64,000 nt of DNA from Parvibaculum sp. (GTDB lineage Bacteria > Pseudomonadota > Alphaproteobacteria > Parvibaculales > Parvibaculaceae). A program made the position numbers and the translations under genes. The DNA lies in the NCBI RefSeq assembly GCF_030651915.1, contig NZ_JAUSBV010000011.1, positions 2,501 through 66,500 of the forward strand, in the 5' to 3' direction. Numbering within the stretch: the stretch's first letter is position 1; every line of letters begins with the position of its first letter. Below the pieces are notes generated by a model. That model ran no database searches. It was given only the letters and a program-made list of their open reading frames with translations, and was not told where the DNA came from. Below are positions 54,256-64,000 of this stretch, in pieces.

Positions 54256-56412
54256 TTATGCCGCATGCCGTCGCTTTTCGCGAATAAGTGTCAGGATTTC
54301 GAGCGCCGCTGAGGGAATATTCGTACCCGGACCGAAAATCGCCGACGCCCCAGCCTCTTTCAGGAAGTTGTAATCCTGTGCCGGAATGACACCACCACAG
54401 ATAATGAGGATGTCATCGGCGCCTTCATCCTTGAGCGCTTTGGCGAGCGCTGGCACCAGCGTCTTGTGACCGGCTGCGAGGCTCGAAATTCCAATAACGT
54501 GAACGTCGTTCTCGATCGCATCGCGCGCCGCCTCTTCGGGTGTCTGGAAAAGCGGTCCCACATCGACATCAAAGCCGAGATCGGCAAAGGCGGTCGCAAT
54601 CACTTTCGCACCGCGATCATGACCATCCTGACCCATCTTCACGACCAGCATCCGCGGGCGCCGGCCCTCGGCCTCGGCGAACGCTTCGATTTCCTTTGAA
54701 ATCTTCATGAAGCCCTCATCCCCTTCGTAAGCCTGCGCATAGACGCCCGATATCGACTTGATCTCGGCACGGTGACGGCCAAACACCTCTTCCATCGCGT
54801 CCGAAATCTCGCCGACGGTCGCGCGCGCGCGCGCTGCATCGACAGCAAGCGCGAGCAGATTCCCTTTGGCCCGCGCACCTTCCGTGAGCGCCGTGAGCGC
54901 CGCCCCGCACGTCGCCTCATCGCGCTCCGCACGCACTTTCTTCAAACGTGCGACTTGCGCCTCACGCACCATGGCGTTGTCGATGTCGAGAATCTCGAGC
55001 GGATCCTCTTTCGACAAACGATACTTGTTGACGCCCACGATAACTTCCTGGCCACGATCGATGCGTGCCTGCTTGCGCGCCGCCGCTTCTTCGATCCGCA
55101 GCTTCGGCATACCGGTGGCAACGGCCTTGGTCATACCGCCAAGCTCTTCGACTTCTTCGATCAGCTTCCAAGCTTCGCTGACGAGAGAATGCGTGAGGCT
55201 CTCCATGTAGTAGGAGCCGCCCATCGGATCGATCACATTGGTGATGCCGGTCTCGTGCTGGATGACGAGCTGCGTGTTGCGCGCGATGCGGGCCGAAAAA
55301 TCGGTCGGCAGGGCAATCGCCTCATCGAGCGCATTCGTGTGCAGCGACTGCGTACCGCCAAGCACCGCCGCCATCGCCTCGATCGTGGTGCGAATGACAT
55401 TGTTGTAGGGATCCTGCTCGGTGAGCGAGACACCCGAAGTCTGGCAATGCGTCCGCAGCATCGACGACTTGACGTCTTTCGGATTGAACTCGGCCATGAT
55501 TTTCGACCAGAGAAGCCGTGCCGCGCGAAGCTTGGCAATCTCCATGAAGAAATTCATGCCGATGGCAAAGAAGAATGAGAGCCGGGGCGCAAACTCATCG
55601 ACATCCAGCCCGGCCGCCAGTGCCGCGCGGACATATTCGCGCCCGTCGGCCAGCGTGAAGGCAAGTTCCTGAACCTGTGTCGCACCCGCTTCCTGCATAT
55701 GATAGCCGGAAATCGAGATCGTGTTGAACTTCGGCATGTGCCGGGAGCAATAACCAATAATGTCAGCGACGATCCGCATTGAGGGTTCGGGCGGATAGAT
55801 GTACGTATTGCGGACCATGAACTCCTTCAGAATATCGTTCTGAATCGTGCCCGCAAGCTGTTCCGGTTTCACGCCCTGCTCTTCGGCCGCCACAATATAA
55901 TTGGCAAGAATGGGGATAACGGCACCGTTCATCGTCATCGACACCGACATCTCTTCGAGCGGTATCCGGTCGAAGAGAATTTTCATATCCTCAACCGAGT
56001 CGATCGCAACGCCCGCCTTGCCGACGTCGCCGACGACGCGCGGATGGTCGCTGTCATAGCCACGGTGCGTGGCGAGATCGAAAGCGACCGAAAGCCCCTT
56101 CTGACCGCCAGCAAGATTGCGCCGGTAGAAAGCATTCGACTCTTCGGCGGTCGAAAAGCCGGCATATTGCCGGATGGTCCACGGGCGGCCGACATACATC
56201 GTTGCCTGAGGCCCCCGCGTATAGGGGGCAAAGCCGGGAAGCGTATTGGCGTCATAACCTTCAGCGGCCAGCCGCTCCAGATCCTCAGCCGTATAGAGTG
56301 GCTTGACGTCGATGCCCTCCGGGGTCTTCCAGACGAGCGACGTTGAACTGGCGCCCTTGGTTTGTTTGCTGACTGCAACTTCCCAGTCGTGAAGCGTCTT
56401 CCTGTCGGCCAT
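54256..56412 (-). CDS. scpA: Methylmalonyl-CoA mutase (single-chain with B12-binding domain)
   Basis: [68 protein letters not shown]-terminal [26 protein letters not shown]. Confidence 0.97.
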   Translation of the reverse strand: MADRKTLHDWEVAVSKQTKGASSTSLVWKTPEGIDVKPLYTAEDLERLAAEGYDANTLPGFAPYTRGPQATMYVGRPWTIRQYAGFSTAEESNAFYRRNLAGGQKGLSVAFDLATHRGYDSDHPRVVGDVGKAGVAIDSVEDMKILFDRIPLEEMSVSMTMNGAVIPILANYIVAAEEQGVKPEQLAGTIQNDILKEFMVRNTYIYPPEPSMRIVADIIGYCSRHMPKFNTISISGYHMQEAGATQVQELAFTLADGREYVRAALAAGLDVDEFAPRLSFFFAIGMNFFMEIAKLRAARLLWSKIMAEFNPKDVKSSMLRTHCQTSGVSLTEQDPYNNVIRTTIEAMAAVLGGTQSLHTNALDEAIALPTDFSARIARNTQLVIQHETGITNVIDPMGGSYYMESLTHSLVSEAWKLIEEVEELGGMTKAVATGMPKLRIEEAAARKQARIDRGQEVIVGVNKYRLSKEDPLEILDIDNAMVREAQVARLKKVRAERDEATCGAALTALTEGARAKGNLLALAVDAARARATVGEISDAMEEVFGRHRAEIKSISGVYAQAYEGDEGFMKISKEIEAFAEAEGRRPRMLVVKMGQDGHDRGAKVIATAFADLGFDVDVGPLFQTPEEAARDAIENDVHVIGISSLAAGHKTLVPALAKALKDEGADDILIICGGVIPAQDYNFLKEAGASAIFGPGTNIPSAALEILTLIREKRRHAA

Positions 56413-56687
56413 CTCGTCTCTACTCGCTCGAAATTCTTCGGAAATTCCCCAGTCGCCACTGTAACATAGCGCTGCCGGTCCCAAAATGCGGCTGGAGTAT
56501 CGAGGAACCGCCGAGCAGGGTCAAACCGCCCGGAAATACGGAGACGGGGCCACAATTCCGTTGCGTCAGATCGGTCGCGAAATTGCGTCCGCGCTCTGGC
56601 CGCCGTCAAATACATGCCTTACGGTGTGGCTGGCCGGATACGCTGTGCCACCGCTTCAGCGCAGTGGAAGAAAATTGAGGGAGAAAT

Positions 56688-57386
56688 ATGTCTGTGACCC
56701 GAGTTCGTCTGAGCGCGCCCGCGATGACCGTCTTCGCGCTTTGCCTGGTCGCCTTTACGATTACAGCCTGCACCGGAGGAGGGGCGGCCCGAAAACGCGA
56801 CGCCGAGGGGCGCGTGCTGCCAACACTGGCGGAGCAGGATCCCTCGGGGACGCTTTATGCAAAGTCGATCAGCGATGCCGGGCGCGGCGAATGCGACGAA
56901 CGAACTCTCGATGTTCTGACCTGCTTTTCCTATCGCGGACATGGATATGAAGGCGCACAAACGGCCTTGGGCCAATGCCTGATTACCGGCGGCGACAACA
57001 CCGAAGGGATTGACTGGGTGCACCGCGCCGCAGACGCCGGTTGGCCCGACGCTCAAAAACTCCTCGCCCAGATATATCTAGCCGGAAATGTAACGACGCG
57101 CGACAGCGTCGAAGCGGCCAAATGGGCCAAGCTGTACAGCCGCAATCCGTCCCTTCTCTCGCTCGGCGTACAGCCTGACCGGAATCTCGCTCTCGCCTTT
57201 CAGGGCGAGATTGCGGTGGAACAAAACACCGAGGCCGATCAGCGTGTTGCCGCTTGGGCTCCGCGCTACTGGACCCCGACCTCCCAGGTTGACCAGAACG
57301 TAAAACGAAGCTGCGAAGTCGAGGGACGTCGCCCCCCCCGCGCGCGCCAGGATGCGCCGCTCATAACGGTACCCGATATCTACTAG
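56688..57386 (+). CDS. SEL1-like repeat lipoprotein
   Basis: Lipobox FTITAC; GIDWVHRAADAGWPDAQKLLAQIYLAGN SEL1-like repeat. Confidence 0.7.
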   Translation: MSVTRVRLSAPAMTVFALCLVAFTITACTGGGAARKRDAEGRVLPTLAEQDPSGTLYAKSISDAGRGECDERTLDVLTCFSYRGHGYEGAQTALGQCLITGGDNTEGIDWVHRAADAGWPDAQKLLAQIYLAGNVTTRDSVEAAKWAKLYSRNPSLLSLGVQPDRNLALAFQGEIAVEQNTEADQRVAAWAPRYWTPTSQVDQNVKRSCEVEGRRPPRARQDAPLITVPDIY

Positions 57387-57567
57387 CGACCGCTCATCGC
57401 CGGCCCGTCGCTGCTGACGACATTGCCCGGCTCGACGAGAACGGCGACGACCCAGCCCGAAGATTGGCCATTTTCGGGGTAAAATCTTGCATTCAGGGAA
57501 ACTTTACCTCCCTCCCCTAAACCTCATAGCACGTGGGGTTCTAATTTGGGGGAGGAGCCCCGCTCGG

Positions 57568-59970
57568 ATGCCCGGCACGCCAATGGACATGAAACCATCC
57601 ACAGGGCTCGGAGCAAGCCCCATGCAGCCATTGTTCGCCAGTATACCCGGCGGCGGCGTGCCAGGAGCAGATGCACGTGCGCGCCGCATCAGCCTCGAGC
57701 TCTACCGCTCGGTGATGAAAACCTTCCGGACACTGCCGATTTACTTTCCGGCCATCGTGGGCGCAATTGCCTTTGCTTTCGTTCCCGCCTATCCGGCTCC
57801 CGTCATCGTCGCGTGGTGGCTTGCCATCGTGGCGATACACATCGAATATGCACTGTTCCAGCGGCGCTTCTTCGCGTCAGACGAAAACGAAATCGATCCG
57901 AAGCCATGGGTTACTGCGACGGCCGTACGCTTTTGGGTCATGAATATTGTCTGGGTTGGTCTCATTCCGCTTTTCTGGCAGGCGGACGGCAGCATCCAGA
58001 ACCTTGCCATTCTGATGATTTTTATCGTTCACGTCGTCATGGCATCGCAAACGTCGTTTCCCGTCGTAACGCTGGTGATTGCGTCAACATTGCCGATCAT
58101 GACCGGCGTTGTTTCCGCAGGTATCGCCACCGGCGAGTCAACATTCGTGGCCCTCGGCCTCGCTTGCATCCCGACCTACCTCTATCTGGTGCGCATCGCA
58201 CAACAACAGAGAGCGGCAGCAACGGAAACGCTCACACTGCGCTTCAGGAAAGCCGATCTCATAGAGGATCTGGAGCACGCGCACGACATGTCGGAGACCG
58301 CGCGCCTTCATGCGGAAGAAGCCAATGCACAACTGCTCAGCCGCGAGCACCATTTCCGCGCATTGGTCGAAAACGCCTTCGACGTTGTGCTGGTCACTGA
58401 CCAAGACGGCATCATTCAGTATGCATCGCCGGCCGCCGAAAAAATCGGGCTCCCGCCCGACGCGCTGGTCGGTCTCAACGGACTCGAACTCCTATCGCCT
58501 GAACAACAGGAAACACTGCGTCAGGACGCTTTCGAAACCAGCGATGGCATCCGGCCAGCCGGCCGCAACTATGAACTCTTGATACCGCGACATGAGAACA
58601 AGGCGATCTGGATCGAGGCAACCGTCACAAATCTGCTAAGAGACGAAAACGTCCGGGGCTTCGTCGTCAATCTTCGCGACATTACGCAACGCAAGCGCGC
58701 AGAGAACGAGCAGAAAAGTCAGTTCCGCGTTCTTCGGGCCCTCGCAACCGGAATGGAACTCGACGAGGTGATGTCGCTTCTGGCCGTGGGCGCAGAAGAA
58801 GCGAATCCCGGCACACGCGCTGCCGTCTTCCTGCTCGACGGTGAGGAGAATCTGATCACCTGCGCAGCGCCACACTTGCCGAGCGATTTCGCGCAGTGGG
58901 TCGCCGACTTCTGGAAAGAGGAAAAGACGGGCATCTTCGGCAGCATGGCACTTGCCGGGCAGAGAATCGTCGCCACCGATCTGCAAAACGAACACCACGG
59001 CACCGGCATCGCGCCCTATATGCGCAAGGTCGACGTCAACTCCCTCTGGTTTCGGCCTATCCTGTCGCGCAACGATCGCGTCGTTGGCGCCTTCGCCATG
59101 TACCTGTCCGACGCCCGCGAACCGGACAAGTGGGAGGATGCCTACCTCCTCGGAGCCGCGCATCTGGCAGGCATTGCCATCGAACGCCGCCGTGCCGAAC
59201 AGGGGCTTAAACAGGCGACCGAAAGCGCCGAATTGGCCAACCGCGCCAAGAGCAAATTCCTGGCCAATATGAGCCACGAGCTGCGCACACCGCTGAACGC
59301 GATCATCGGCTTCTCCGAAATCATGCGCGACGGCATGTTTGGTCCGCTCGGCAGCGAGCGTTATCGGGAATATGCCGTCGACATTCACGACAGCGGACGT
59401 CACCTGCTCAACGTCATCGACGACATTCTTGATATCTCGAAGATTGAAGCCGGACGCTATGCGATCGAGGAGCAGGAGATCGACCTGGCGGATGTCCTGC
59501 ACTGGTCTGCCGAGATGATGCGCGCCCGGACAATGGACAAGCAGCAGAAAGTGTCTCTCGATCTTCCCGACGCCATACCACGCGTCTGCGCCGACCAGCG
59601 CGCCATGAGACAGATCATGCTGAATTTGCTATCGAATGCGGCGAAGTTCACGCCGCCGGGCGGACGGATCGACATTGCTGTCGGTCTGACGGAGACGGGC
59701 GAACTCAGCGTCGTCGTACGCGACACAGGAATCGGCATCCCTGCCGACAAACTCGGCGAAGTGATGGAACCCTTCGGTCAGGTCGACGACACCAACGCCC
59801 GTCAGCACGGCGGTACCGGCCTCGGCTTGCCGATCACAAAGTCGCTGATCGAGATGCATGACGGCCACTTCTGCCTCGAAAGCACCGTCGGCGCCGGCAC
59901 AACGGCAACGATGAAGCTGCCCGCCTCACGCTTGATATGGGCAAAAAAAGGCGAAGCCTCCGCGCGTTAG
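57568..59970 (+). CDS. PAS/GAF sensor histidine kinase with N-terminal multi-TM sensor region
   Basis: TM-rich N-terminus, PAS (HFRALVENAFDVVLVTDQDGIIQYASPAAEKI), GAF, HisKA (MSHELRTPLNAIIGFSEIMRDG), HATPase (GTGLGLPITKSLIEMH). Confidence 0.92.
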   Translation: MPGTPMDMKPSTGLGASPMQPLFASIPGGGVPGADARARRISLELYRSVMKTFRTLPIYFPAIVGAIAFAFVPAYPAPVIVAWWLAIVAIHIEYALFQRRFFASDENEIDPKPWVTATAVRFWVMNIVWVGLIPLFWQADGSIQNLAILMIFIVHVVMASQTSFPVVTLVIASTLPIMTGVVSAGIATGESTFVALGLACIPTYLYLVRIAQQQRAAATETLTLRFRKADLIEDLEHAHDMSETARLHAEEANAQLLSREHHFRALVENAFDVVLVTDQDGIIQYASPAAEKIGLPPDALVGLNGLELLSPEQQETLRQDAFETSDGIRPAGRNYELLIPRHENKAIWIEATVTNLLRDENVRGFVVNLRDITQRKRAENEQKSQFRVLRALATGMELDEVMSLLAVGAEEANPGTRAAVFLLDGEENLITCAAPHLPSDFAQWVADFWKEEKTGIFGSMALAGQRIVATDLQNEHHGTGIAPYMRKVDVNSLWFRPILSRNDRVVGAFAMYLSDAREPDKWEDAYLLGAAHLAGIAIERRRAEQGLKQATESAELANRAKSKFLANMSHELRTPLNAIIGFSEIMRDGMFGPLGSERYREYAVDIHDSGRHLLNVIDDILDISKIEAGRYAIEEQEIDLADVLHWSAEMMRARTMDKQQKVSLDLPDAIPRVCADQRAMRQIMLNLLSNAAKFTPPGGRIDIAVGLTETGELSVVVRDTGIGIPADKLGEVMEPFGQVDDTNARQHGGTGLGLPITKSLIEMHDGHFCLESTVGAGTTATMKLPASRLIWAKKGEASAR

Positions 59971-59999
59971 GCGCAAGCGGCGCCCTGCGCGCGGAGCCG

Positions 60000-61295
60000 C
60001 TATTCCGCCGCCTTCTTCTGCCGCTCGCTGGCGCCGATAAAACCGAAGAGATGCCCGCCGACTTTTCGCATCTGAATTTCTTCCGACCCTTCGGTAATCC
60101 GGTAGCGGCGGTGATGGCGATAAATATGCTCGAACGGCTTGTGCCGCGAGTAGCCCATGCCGCCATGCACCTGGATCGCCAGATCGGCCGCCTGACAGAC
60201 AAGCCGGTTCGCACGATAGTTGCACATCGACACCTTGTCGGAGAGATGGCGCGCGACATCCTTCTTCGACATTTGATCCATCTGCCACGCCGTCTTGTAG
60301 ACGAGATTGCGGATCATCTCGCACTCGGTGTGCGCTTCGATTAGCGGGAACTGGATCGCCTGATTGGTGGCGAGCGGTTTGCCGAAGGGCTTGCGCTGCT
60401 TGGCGTATTTGACGCTTTCGTTGATACAGAACTGCGCCGCGCCAACTCCCGACGCCGCCTGACGGATACGGTTCTCATGCACGAAATGCTGCGCAAGTTC
60501 GAGCCCGCGCTCGGGGTCGCCAAGGATTGAATCGTCCGGCACCCAGACATTCGTGAACGATACACGCGGATGGTCGGTGGGCATGTTGAACGTCCAGAGA
60601 TACTCCTCGACCTTGACGCCGGGCGTGTCTGTCGGAACGATAAAGCAGGTAATGCCGAGCGGATCGCCGTCCTGGCCGCTGGTGCGAGCGAACACAAAGT
60701 CGTGCGTCGCAACATGCATGCCCGTGTTCCACATTTTCATCCCGTTGATGAGCCAGCCGTCCTTGCCGTTGCGCTTCTCGCGGCGGCCGCGTGTCTCCAT
60801 CCAGGTTGCATCCGAACCATGCTCGGGTTCCGTGAGGCCGAAGGCGACACGCACGGAACCGTCGAGCGAACCGGCAATGAACTGCTTCCTTTGCGCCTCG
60901 GTGCCGAAGTCGCGGAACATCAGGACTGTCGGGAAATTGCCGACGATCGAATTTTCGTTCTGAAGATCGTTGTGAAGACCGAGCCCCTTGGCCGCCAGAT
61001 GTTCGCGGATAACCGCCATACCGAGATTGGTACCGTCTTTGCCGCCATACTCCTTCGGCAGGGCGTAGCGCAGGTGACCCGCCTTGTCGGCAATCTTGCG
61101 CATTTGGCCCAGCAGTTCTTCCCAGTCATGGCGCGGCAAGCCCTGATTGTCCCAGTCGGTACGTGCATGTTCGCGGCGGTGATCGAAGAAACGCTCATTG
61201 TCGTCCCGCGCCTGCAGCGGTTTTATTTCCTTGTCGATGAAATCGTCCAGCACATGGAGATAGTCGGTGATCTCTTTGGGGATCGTGAAATCCAT
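60000..61295 (-). CDS. Acyl-CoA dehydrogenase family protein
   Basis: VAFGLTEPEHGSDATWMETR, TDHPRVSFTNVWVP, QVHGGMGYSRHKPFEHIYRHHRRYRITEGSEEIQMRKV. Confidence 0.94.
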   Translation of the reverse strand: MDFTIPKEITDYLHVLDDFIDKEIKPLQARDDNERFFDHRREHARTDWDNQGLPRHDWEELLGQMRKIADKAGHLRYALPKEYGGKDGTNLGMAVIREHLAAKGLGLHNDLQNENSIVGNFPTVLMFRDFGTEAQRKQFIAGSLDGSVRVAFGLTEPEHGSDATWMETRGRREKRNGKDGWLINGMKMWNTGMHVATHDFVFARTSGQDGDPLGITCFIVPTDTPGVKVEEYLWTFNMPTDHPRVSFTNVWVPDDSILGDPERGLELAQHFVHENRIRQAASGVGAAQFCINESVKYAKQRKPFGKPLATNQAIQFPLIEAHTECEMIRNLVYKTAWQMDQMSKKDVARHLSDKVSMCNYRANRLVCQAADLAIQVHGGMGYSRHKPFEHIYRHHRRYRITEGSEEIQMRKVGGHLFGFIGASERQKKAAE

Positions 61296-61519
61296 ATCGT
61301 CCTCCGGATGTCGCCAGCCCCTGACGGGCCTGATGGCAAATATCGATGTTCGCCACTATAGACCGCGGTCCAGTATCGGAAAGGGTCCACAGGCGCGCCG
61401 CAAACCAACTGCCGCCAGGACGTTGCGGAAGGCACAGGAAAATTTTTCTGTTAACGAATTGTCCGCCTAAGATATTGTCCAACCACAACATTTAGCCGTG
61501 AACGAAGACGGAAGACGGA

Positions 61520-61642
61520 ATGGTCGGCGATTCGGACCCGGTTCGTTCGCTCAATATTCCAGTCCTTAATGCCCGCACGGTTAATCGCGGCGTACCCTTG
61601 CCTCCACGTCCTTTTGCCCCGATGGTGCGCCTCGAAACATGA
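61520..61642 (+). CDS. Possible 40-aa upstream/leader ORF coupled to the helicase gene
   Basis: ATG GTC GGC GAT TCG ... CTC GAA ACA TGA; its TGA overlaps the helicase ATG as ATGA. Below ORF-track cutoff. Confidence 0.25.
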   Translation: MVGDSDPVRSLNIPVLNARTVNRGVPLPPRPFAPMVRLET

Positions 61643-64000
61643 GTATCCTGTCCGTCCCCACACCCAGCCGCAATGCACGCGACGGCCTTGCCGAACGCCG
61701 CCGCATCACCGCTGTGCTGGGCCCCACCAATACCGGCAAGACCCATCTCGCCATCGAGCGGATGATGGGCTACGAGACCGGCATGATCGGGCTGCCGTTG
61801 CGTCTGCTTGCCCGCGAAGTCTATGACCGTGTTGCAAAAGTGAAGGGCGCGCGCCACGTGGCGCTGATCACCGGCGAAGAGAAAATACTCCCGCCGAACG
61901 CTCGCTATTTCGTCTGTACCGTCGAGGCGATGCCGCTCGACCGGCCGGTCGAATTTCTGGCCGTCGACGAAATCCAACTCGCCGCCGACCGGGAGCGCGG
62001 ACACACCTTTACCGACCGCCTCCTCCGCGCCCGCGGGCTTTCCGAAACCATGATGCTCGGTTCCGAAACGGTACGGGGCCTGATCCAGAAATTGTTGCCG
62101 GAGACGAATTTTGTCGTCCGGCCGCGCTTTTCCGAACTGACATGGACGGGTTCGAAAAAACTCACACGCCTGCCGCGCCGTTCGGCCGTGGTCGCCTTCT
62201 CCGCTGACCGGGTTTACGCAATCGCCGAGTTGATCCGTCGCCAGCGCGGCGGCGCGGCCGTCGTCATGGGTGCCCTTTCGCCGCGCACCCGCAACGCTCA
62301 AGTGGCGCTCTATCAATCTGGCGAGGTCGACTTTCTGGTCGCGACCGATGCAATCGGCATGGGGCTCAACATGGATGTGGACCATGTCGCCTTTGCATCG
62401 ACCCAGAAGTTCGACGGCCATCAGCATCGCTCCCTTCGTGTGGCTGAATTGGCCCAGATCGCCGGCCGCGCCGGCCGCCATATGAACAACGGCACCTTTG
62501 GCGTGACCGGCGATACTCAGCCGCTGGACGACGAAGTCGTTTCGCGCATTGAGAACCATAGCTTCGAGCCCGCACGATTCCTGCAGTGGCGCAATCCGCA
62601 TCTCGAGTTCTCAAGCCTCGCCGCGCTGATCCAGAGCCTTCAGCGGCCGCCCGAACGGCCGGTGCTCGCCCGCGCGCCCATCGCCGACGACCTCGAGGCG
62701 CTGACGCGCATGGCCCGCAACGCCGACGTCCAGACATCGGCAAGGTCATCTTCAGCTATAGAGCGGCTATGGGAGGTGGCCCAGCTTCCCGACTTCCGCA
62801 AAACACTGGCAAGCGAACACGCGGACCTTCTGACAAGGCTCTATCTGTTCCTTATGGAACCTTCCGGACGCGGCGCGGCTCGCATACCCGACGACTGGAT
62901 CGCGCGCCAGATTGGCCGCCTCGACCGCGCAGATGGCGAGATCGACACCTTGTCAGCCCGTATCGCCCATATCCGCACATGGACCTATGTGGCGAACCGT
63001 CCGGACTGGCTTCATGATCCTTCTCATTGGCAGGAGCGCGCTCGTGCGGTAGAGGATAGGCTGTCAGATGCGCTGCACGAGCGTCTGACGCAGCGGTTCA
63101 TCGACCGCCGCACCAGCGTGCTAATGAAGCGCCTGCGCCTGAACGAGGATTTAATGGCGGCTGTTAACAATGACGGCGAGGTTTTGGTGGAGGGCGAGTA
63201 TGTCGGCCGCCTTCATGGGTTCGTCTTTGTTCCCGACCCGAGGGCCGATGGTGAGCAAGTGCGTGTGCTCCGCACGGCGGCGGATCAGGCGTTGACAAGT
63301 GAAATTGCAGATCGCGCCCAAAGACTGGCTGCAGCACCGGACGCCGATATTTCCCTGTCCGATCATGGTCGGGTCGTCTGGACAGGCCATCCGGTTGCCG
63401 AACTGAAGGCGGGTATCGAACCGCTGAAGCCGCGCTTGGAACTGATTGCCGGCGAAGAGCTGAACGGCGCGGCACGCGAGGCGGTACAGACCCGCCTTGA
63501 TGGCTGGATCGCGATGCATATGGCAAATGTCCTGGCGCCATTGGTTGCGCTGCGCGATGCGATCGAAATCGAAGGTCTTGCGCGCGGTGTCGCTTTTCGT
63601 TTGATCGAACATCTCGGATCGATGAAGCGCGAATGGGTGGCTGAAGACATTCGCACACTCGATCAGGCCGCGCGCGGCCAGTTGCGCAAGCATGGCGTCC
63701 GGTTCGGTGCTCATTCGATTTTCATGCCAGCACTGCTGAAGCCGGCTCCGGCCCGTTTGCTGATGATGCTCTGGGCGCTGACACGCAAAGATGACAACGA
63801 CCCATTTGCCGGCCTGCCCCAACCGCCGGCACCGGGCCTGACCTCGGTCACGGCCGACCCGTCCGCCCCGCAAGGCTTTTACGAGGCTCTGGGCTTCCGC
63901 GTTTGTGGCACGCGCGCCGTCCGGCTCGACATGCTGGAACGCATCGCCGACCTGATCCGGCCGGTAATTGCCGCCCGCACCTACAATGGCGGCTTTGTGG
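61639..64000 (+). CDS. SUV3-like DEAD/DExH RNA helicase (3' end outside window)
   Basis: Uninterrupted frame MSILSVPTPSRNARDGLAERRRITAVLGPTNTGKTHLAIERMMGYETGMIGLPLRLLAREVYDRV... AVDEIQLAADRERGHTFTDRLL... AQIAGRAGRH; not in ORF track because no stop inside window. Confidence 0.92.
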   Translation, partial: MSILSVPTPSRNARDGLAERRRITAVLGPTNTGKTHLAIERMMGYETGMIGLPLRLLAREVYDRVAKVKGARHVALITGEEKILPPNARYFVCTVEAMPLDRPVEFLAVDEIQLAADRERGHTFTDRLLRARGLSETMMLGSETVRGLIQKLLPETNFVVRPRFSELTWTGSKKLTRLPRRSAVVAFSADRVYAIAELIRRQRGGAAVVMGALSPRTRNAQVALYQSGEVDFLVATDAIGMGLNMDVDHVAFASTQKFDGHQHRSLRVAELAQIAGRAGRHMNNGTFGVTGDTQPLDDEVVSRIENHSFEPARFLQWRNPHLEFSSLAALIQSLQRPPERPVLARAPIADDLEALTRMARNADVQTSARSSSAIERLWEVAQLPDFRKTLASEHADLLTRLYLFLMEPSGRGAARIPDDWIARQIGRLDRADGEIDTLSARIAHIRTWTYVANRPDWLHDPSHWQERARAVEDRLSDALHERLTQRFIDRRTSVLMKRLRLNEDLMAAVNNDGEVLVEGEYVGRLHGFVFVPDPRADGEQVRVLRTAADQALTSEIADRAQRLAAAPDADISLSDHGRVVWTGHPVAELKAGIEPLKPRLELIAGEELNGAAREAVQTRLDGWIAMHMANVLAPLVALRDAIEIEGLARGVAFRLIEHLGSMKREWVAEDIRTLDQAARGQLRKHGVRFGAHSIFMPALLKPAPARLLMMLWALTRKDDNDPFAGLPQPPAPGLTSVTADPSAPQGFYEALGFRVCGTRAVRLDMLERIADLIRPVIAARTYNGGFV

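Overview
The window is a high-GC (inferred alphaproteobacterial) chromosomal segment that is mostly dense housekeeping sequence. I recognise about 58 protein-coding genes. They include clpB, prmC-prfA, ispG, ptsP-lysC, ubiG, a DUF1178/nitrilase/grxC/comF block, argJ, secA, accA, xerD, aroK-aroB, a bolA/J-domain/cobS-cobT block, rpmB, meaB, a methylmalonyl-CoA mutase, and a SUV3-like helicase cut by the right window edge and missing from the ORF track. I saw no CRISPR array, intact IS element, rRNA or convincing tRNA. The most interesting signals are: (1) a three-gene module ending in an ECF41-type sigma factor, preceded by a TGTCACA-N16-CGTC promoter-like site; (2) a three-unit Pho box in a convergent intergenic region with no annotated gene to drive, beside a degenerate repeat block; (3) a nested perfect inverted-repeat RNA candidate upstream of a DUF4167 gene; (4) a translationally coupled lipoprotein cytochrome c / Tat-type aldonolactone-oxidase-like pair; (5) ArgJ with a histone-H1-like Lys/Ala/Pro N-terminal extension; (6) an AT-rich island between a SufR-like regulator and an MFS pump; (7) small ORFs below the ORF-track cutoff, notably a 47-aa membrane peptide overlapping its downstream gene. 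All family calls come from reading the sequence; no searches were run.
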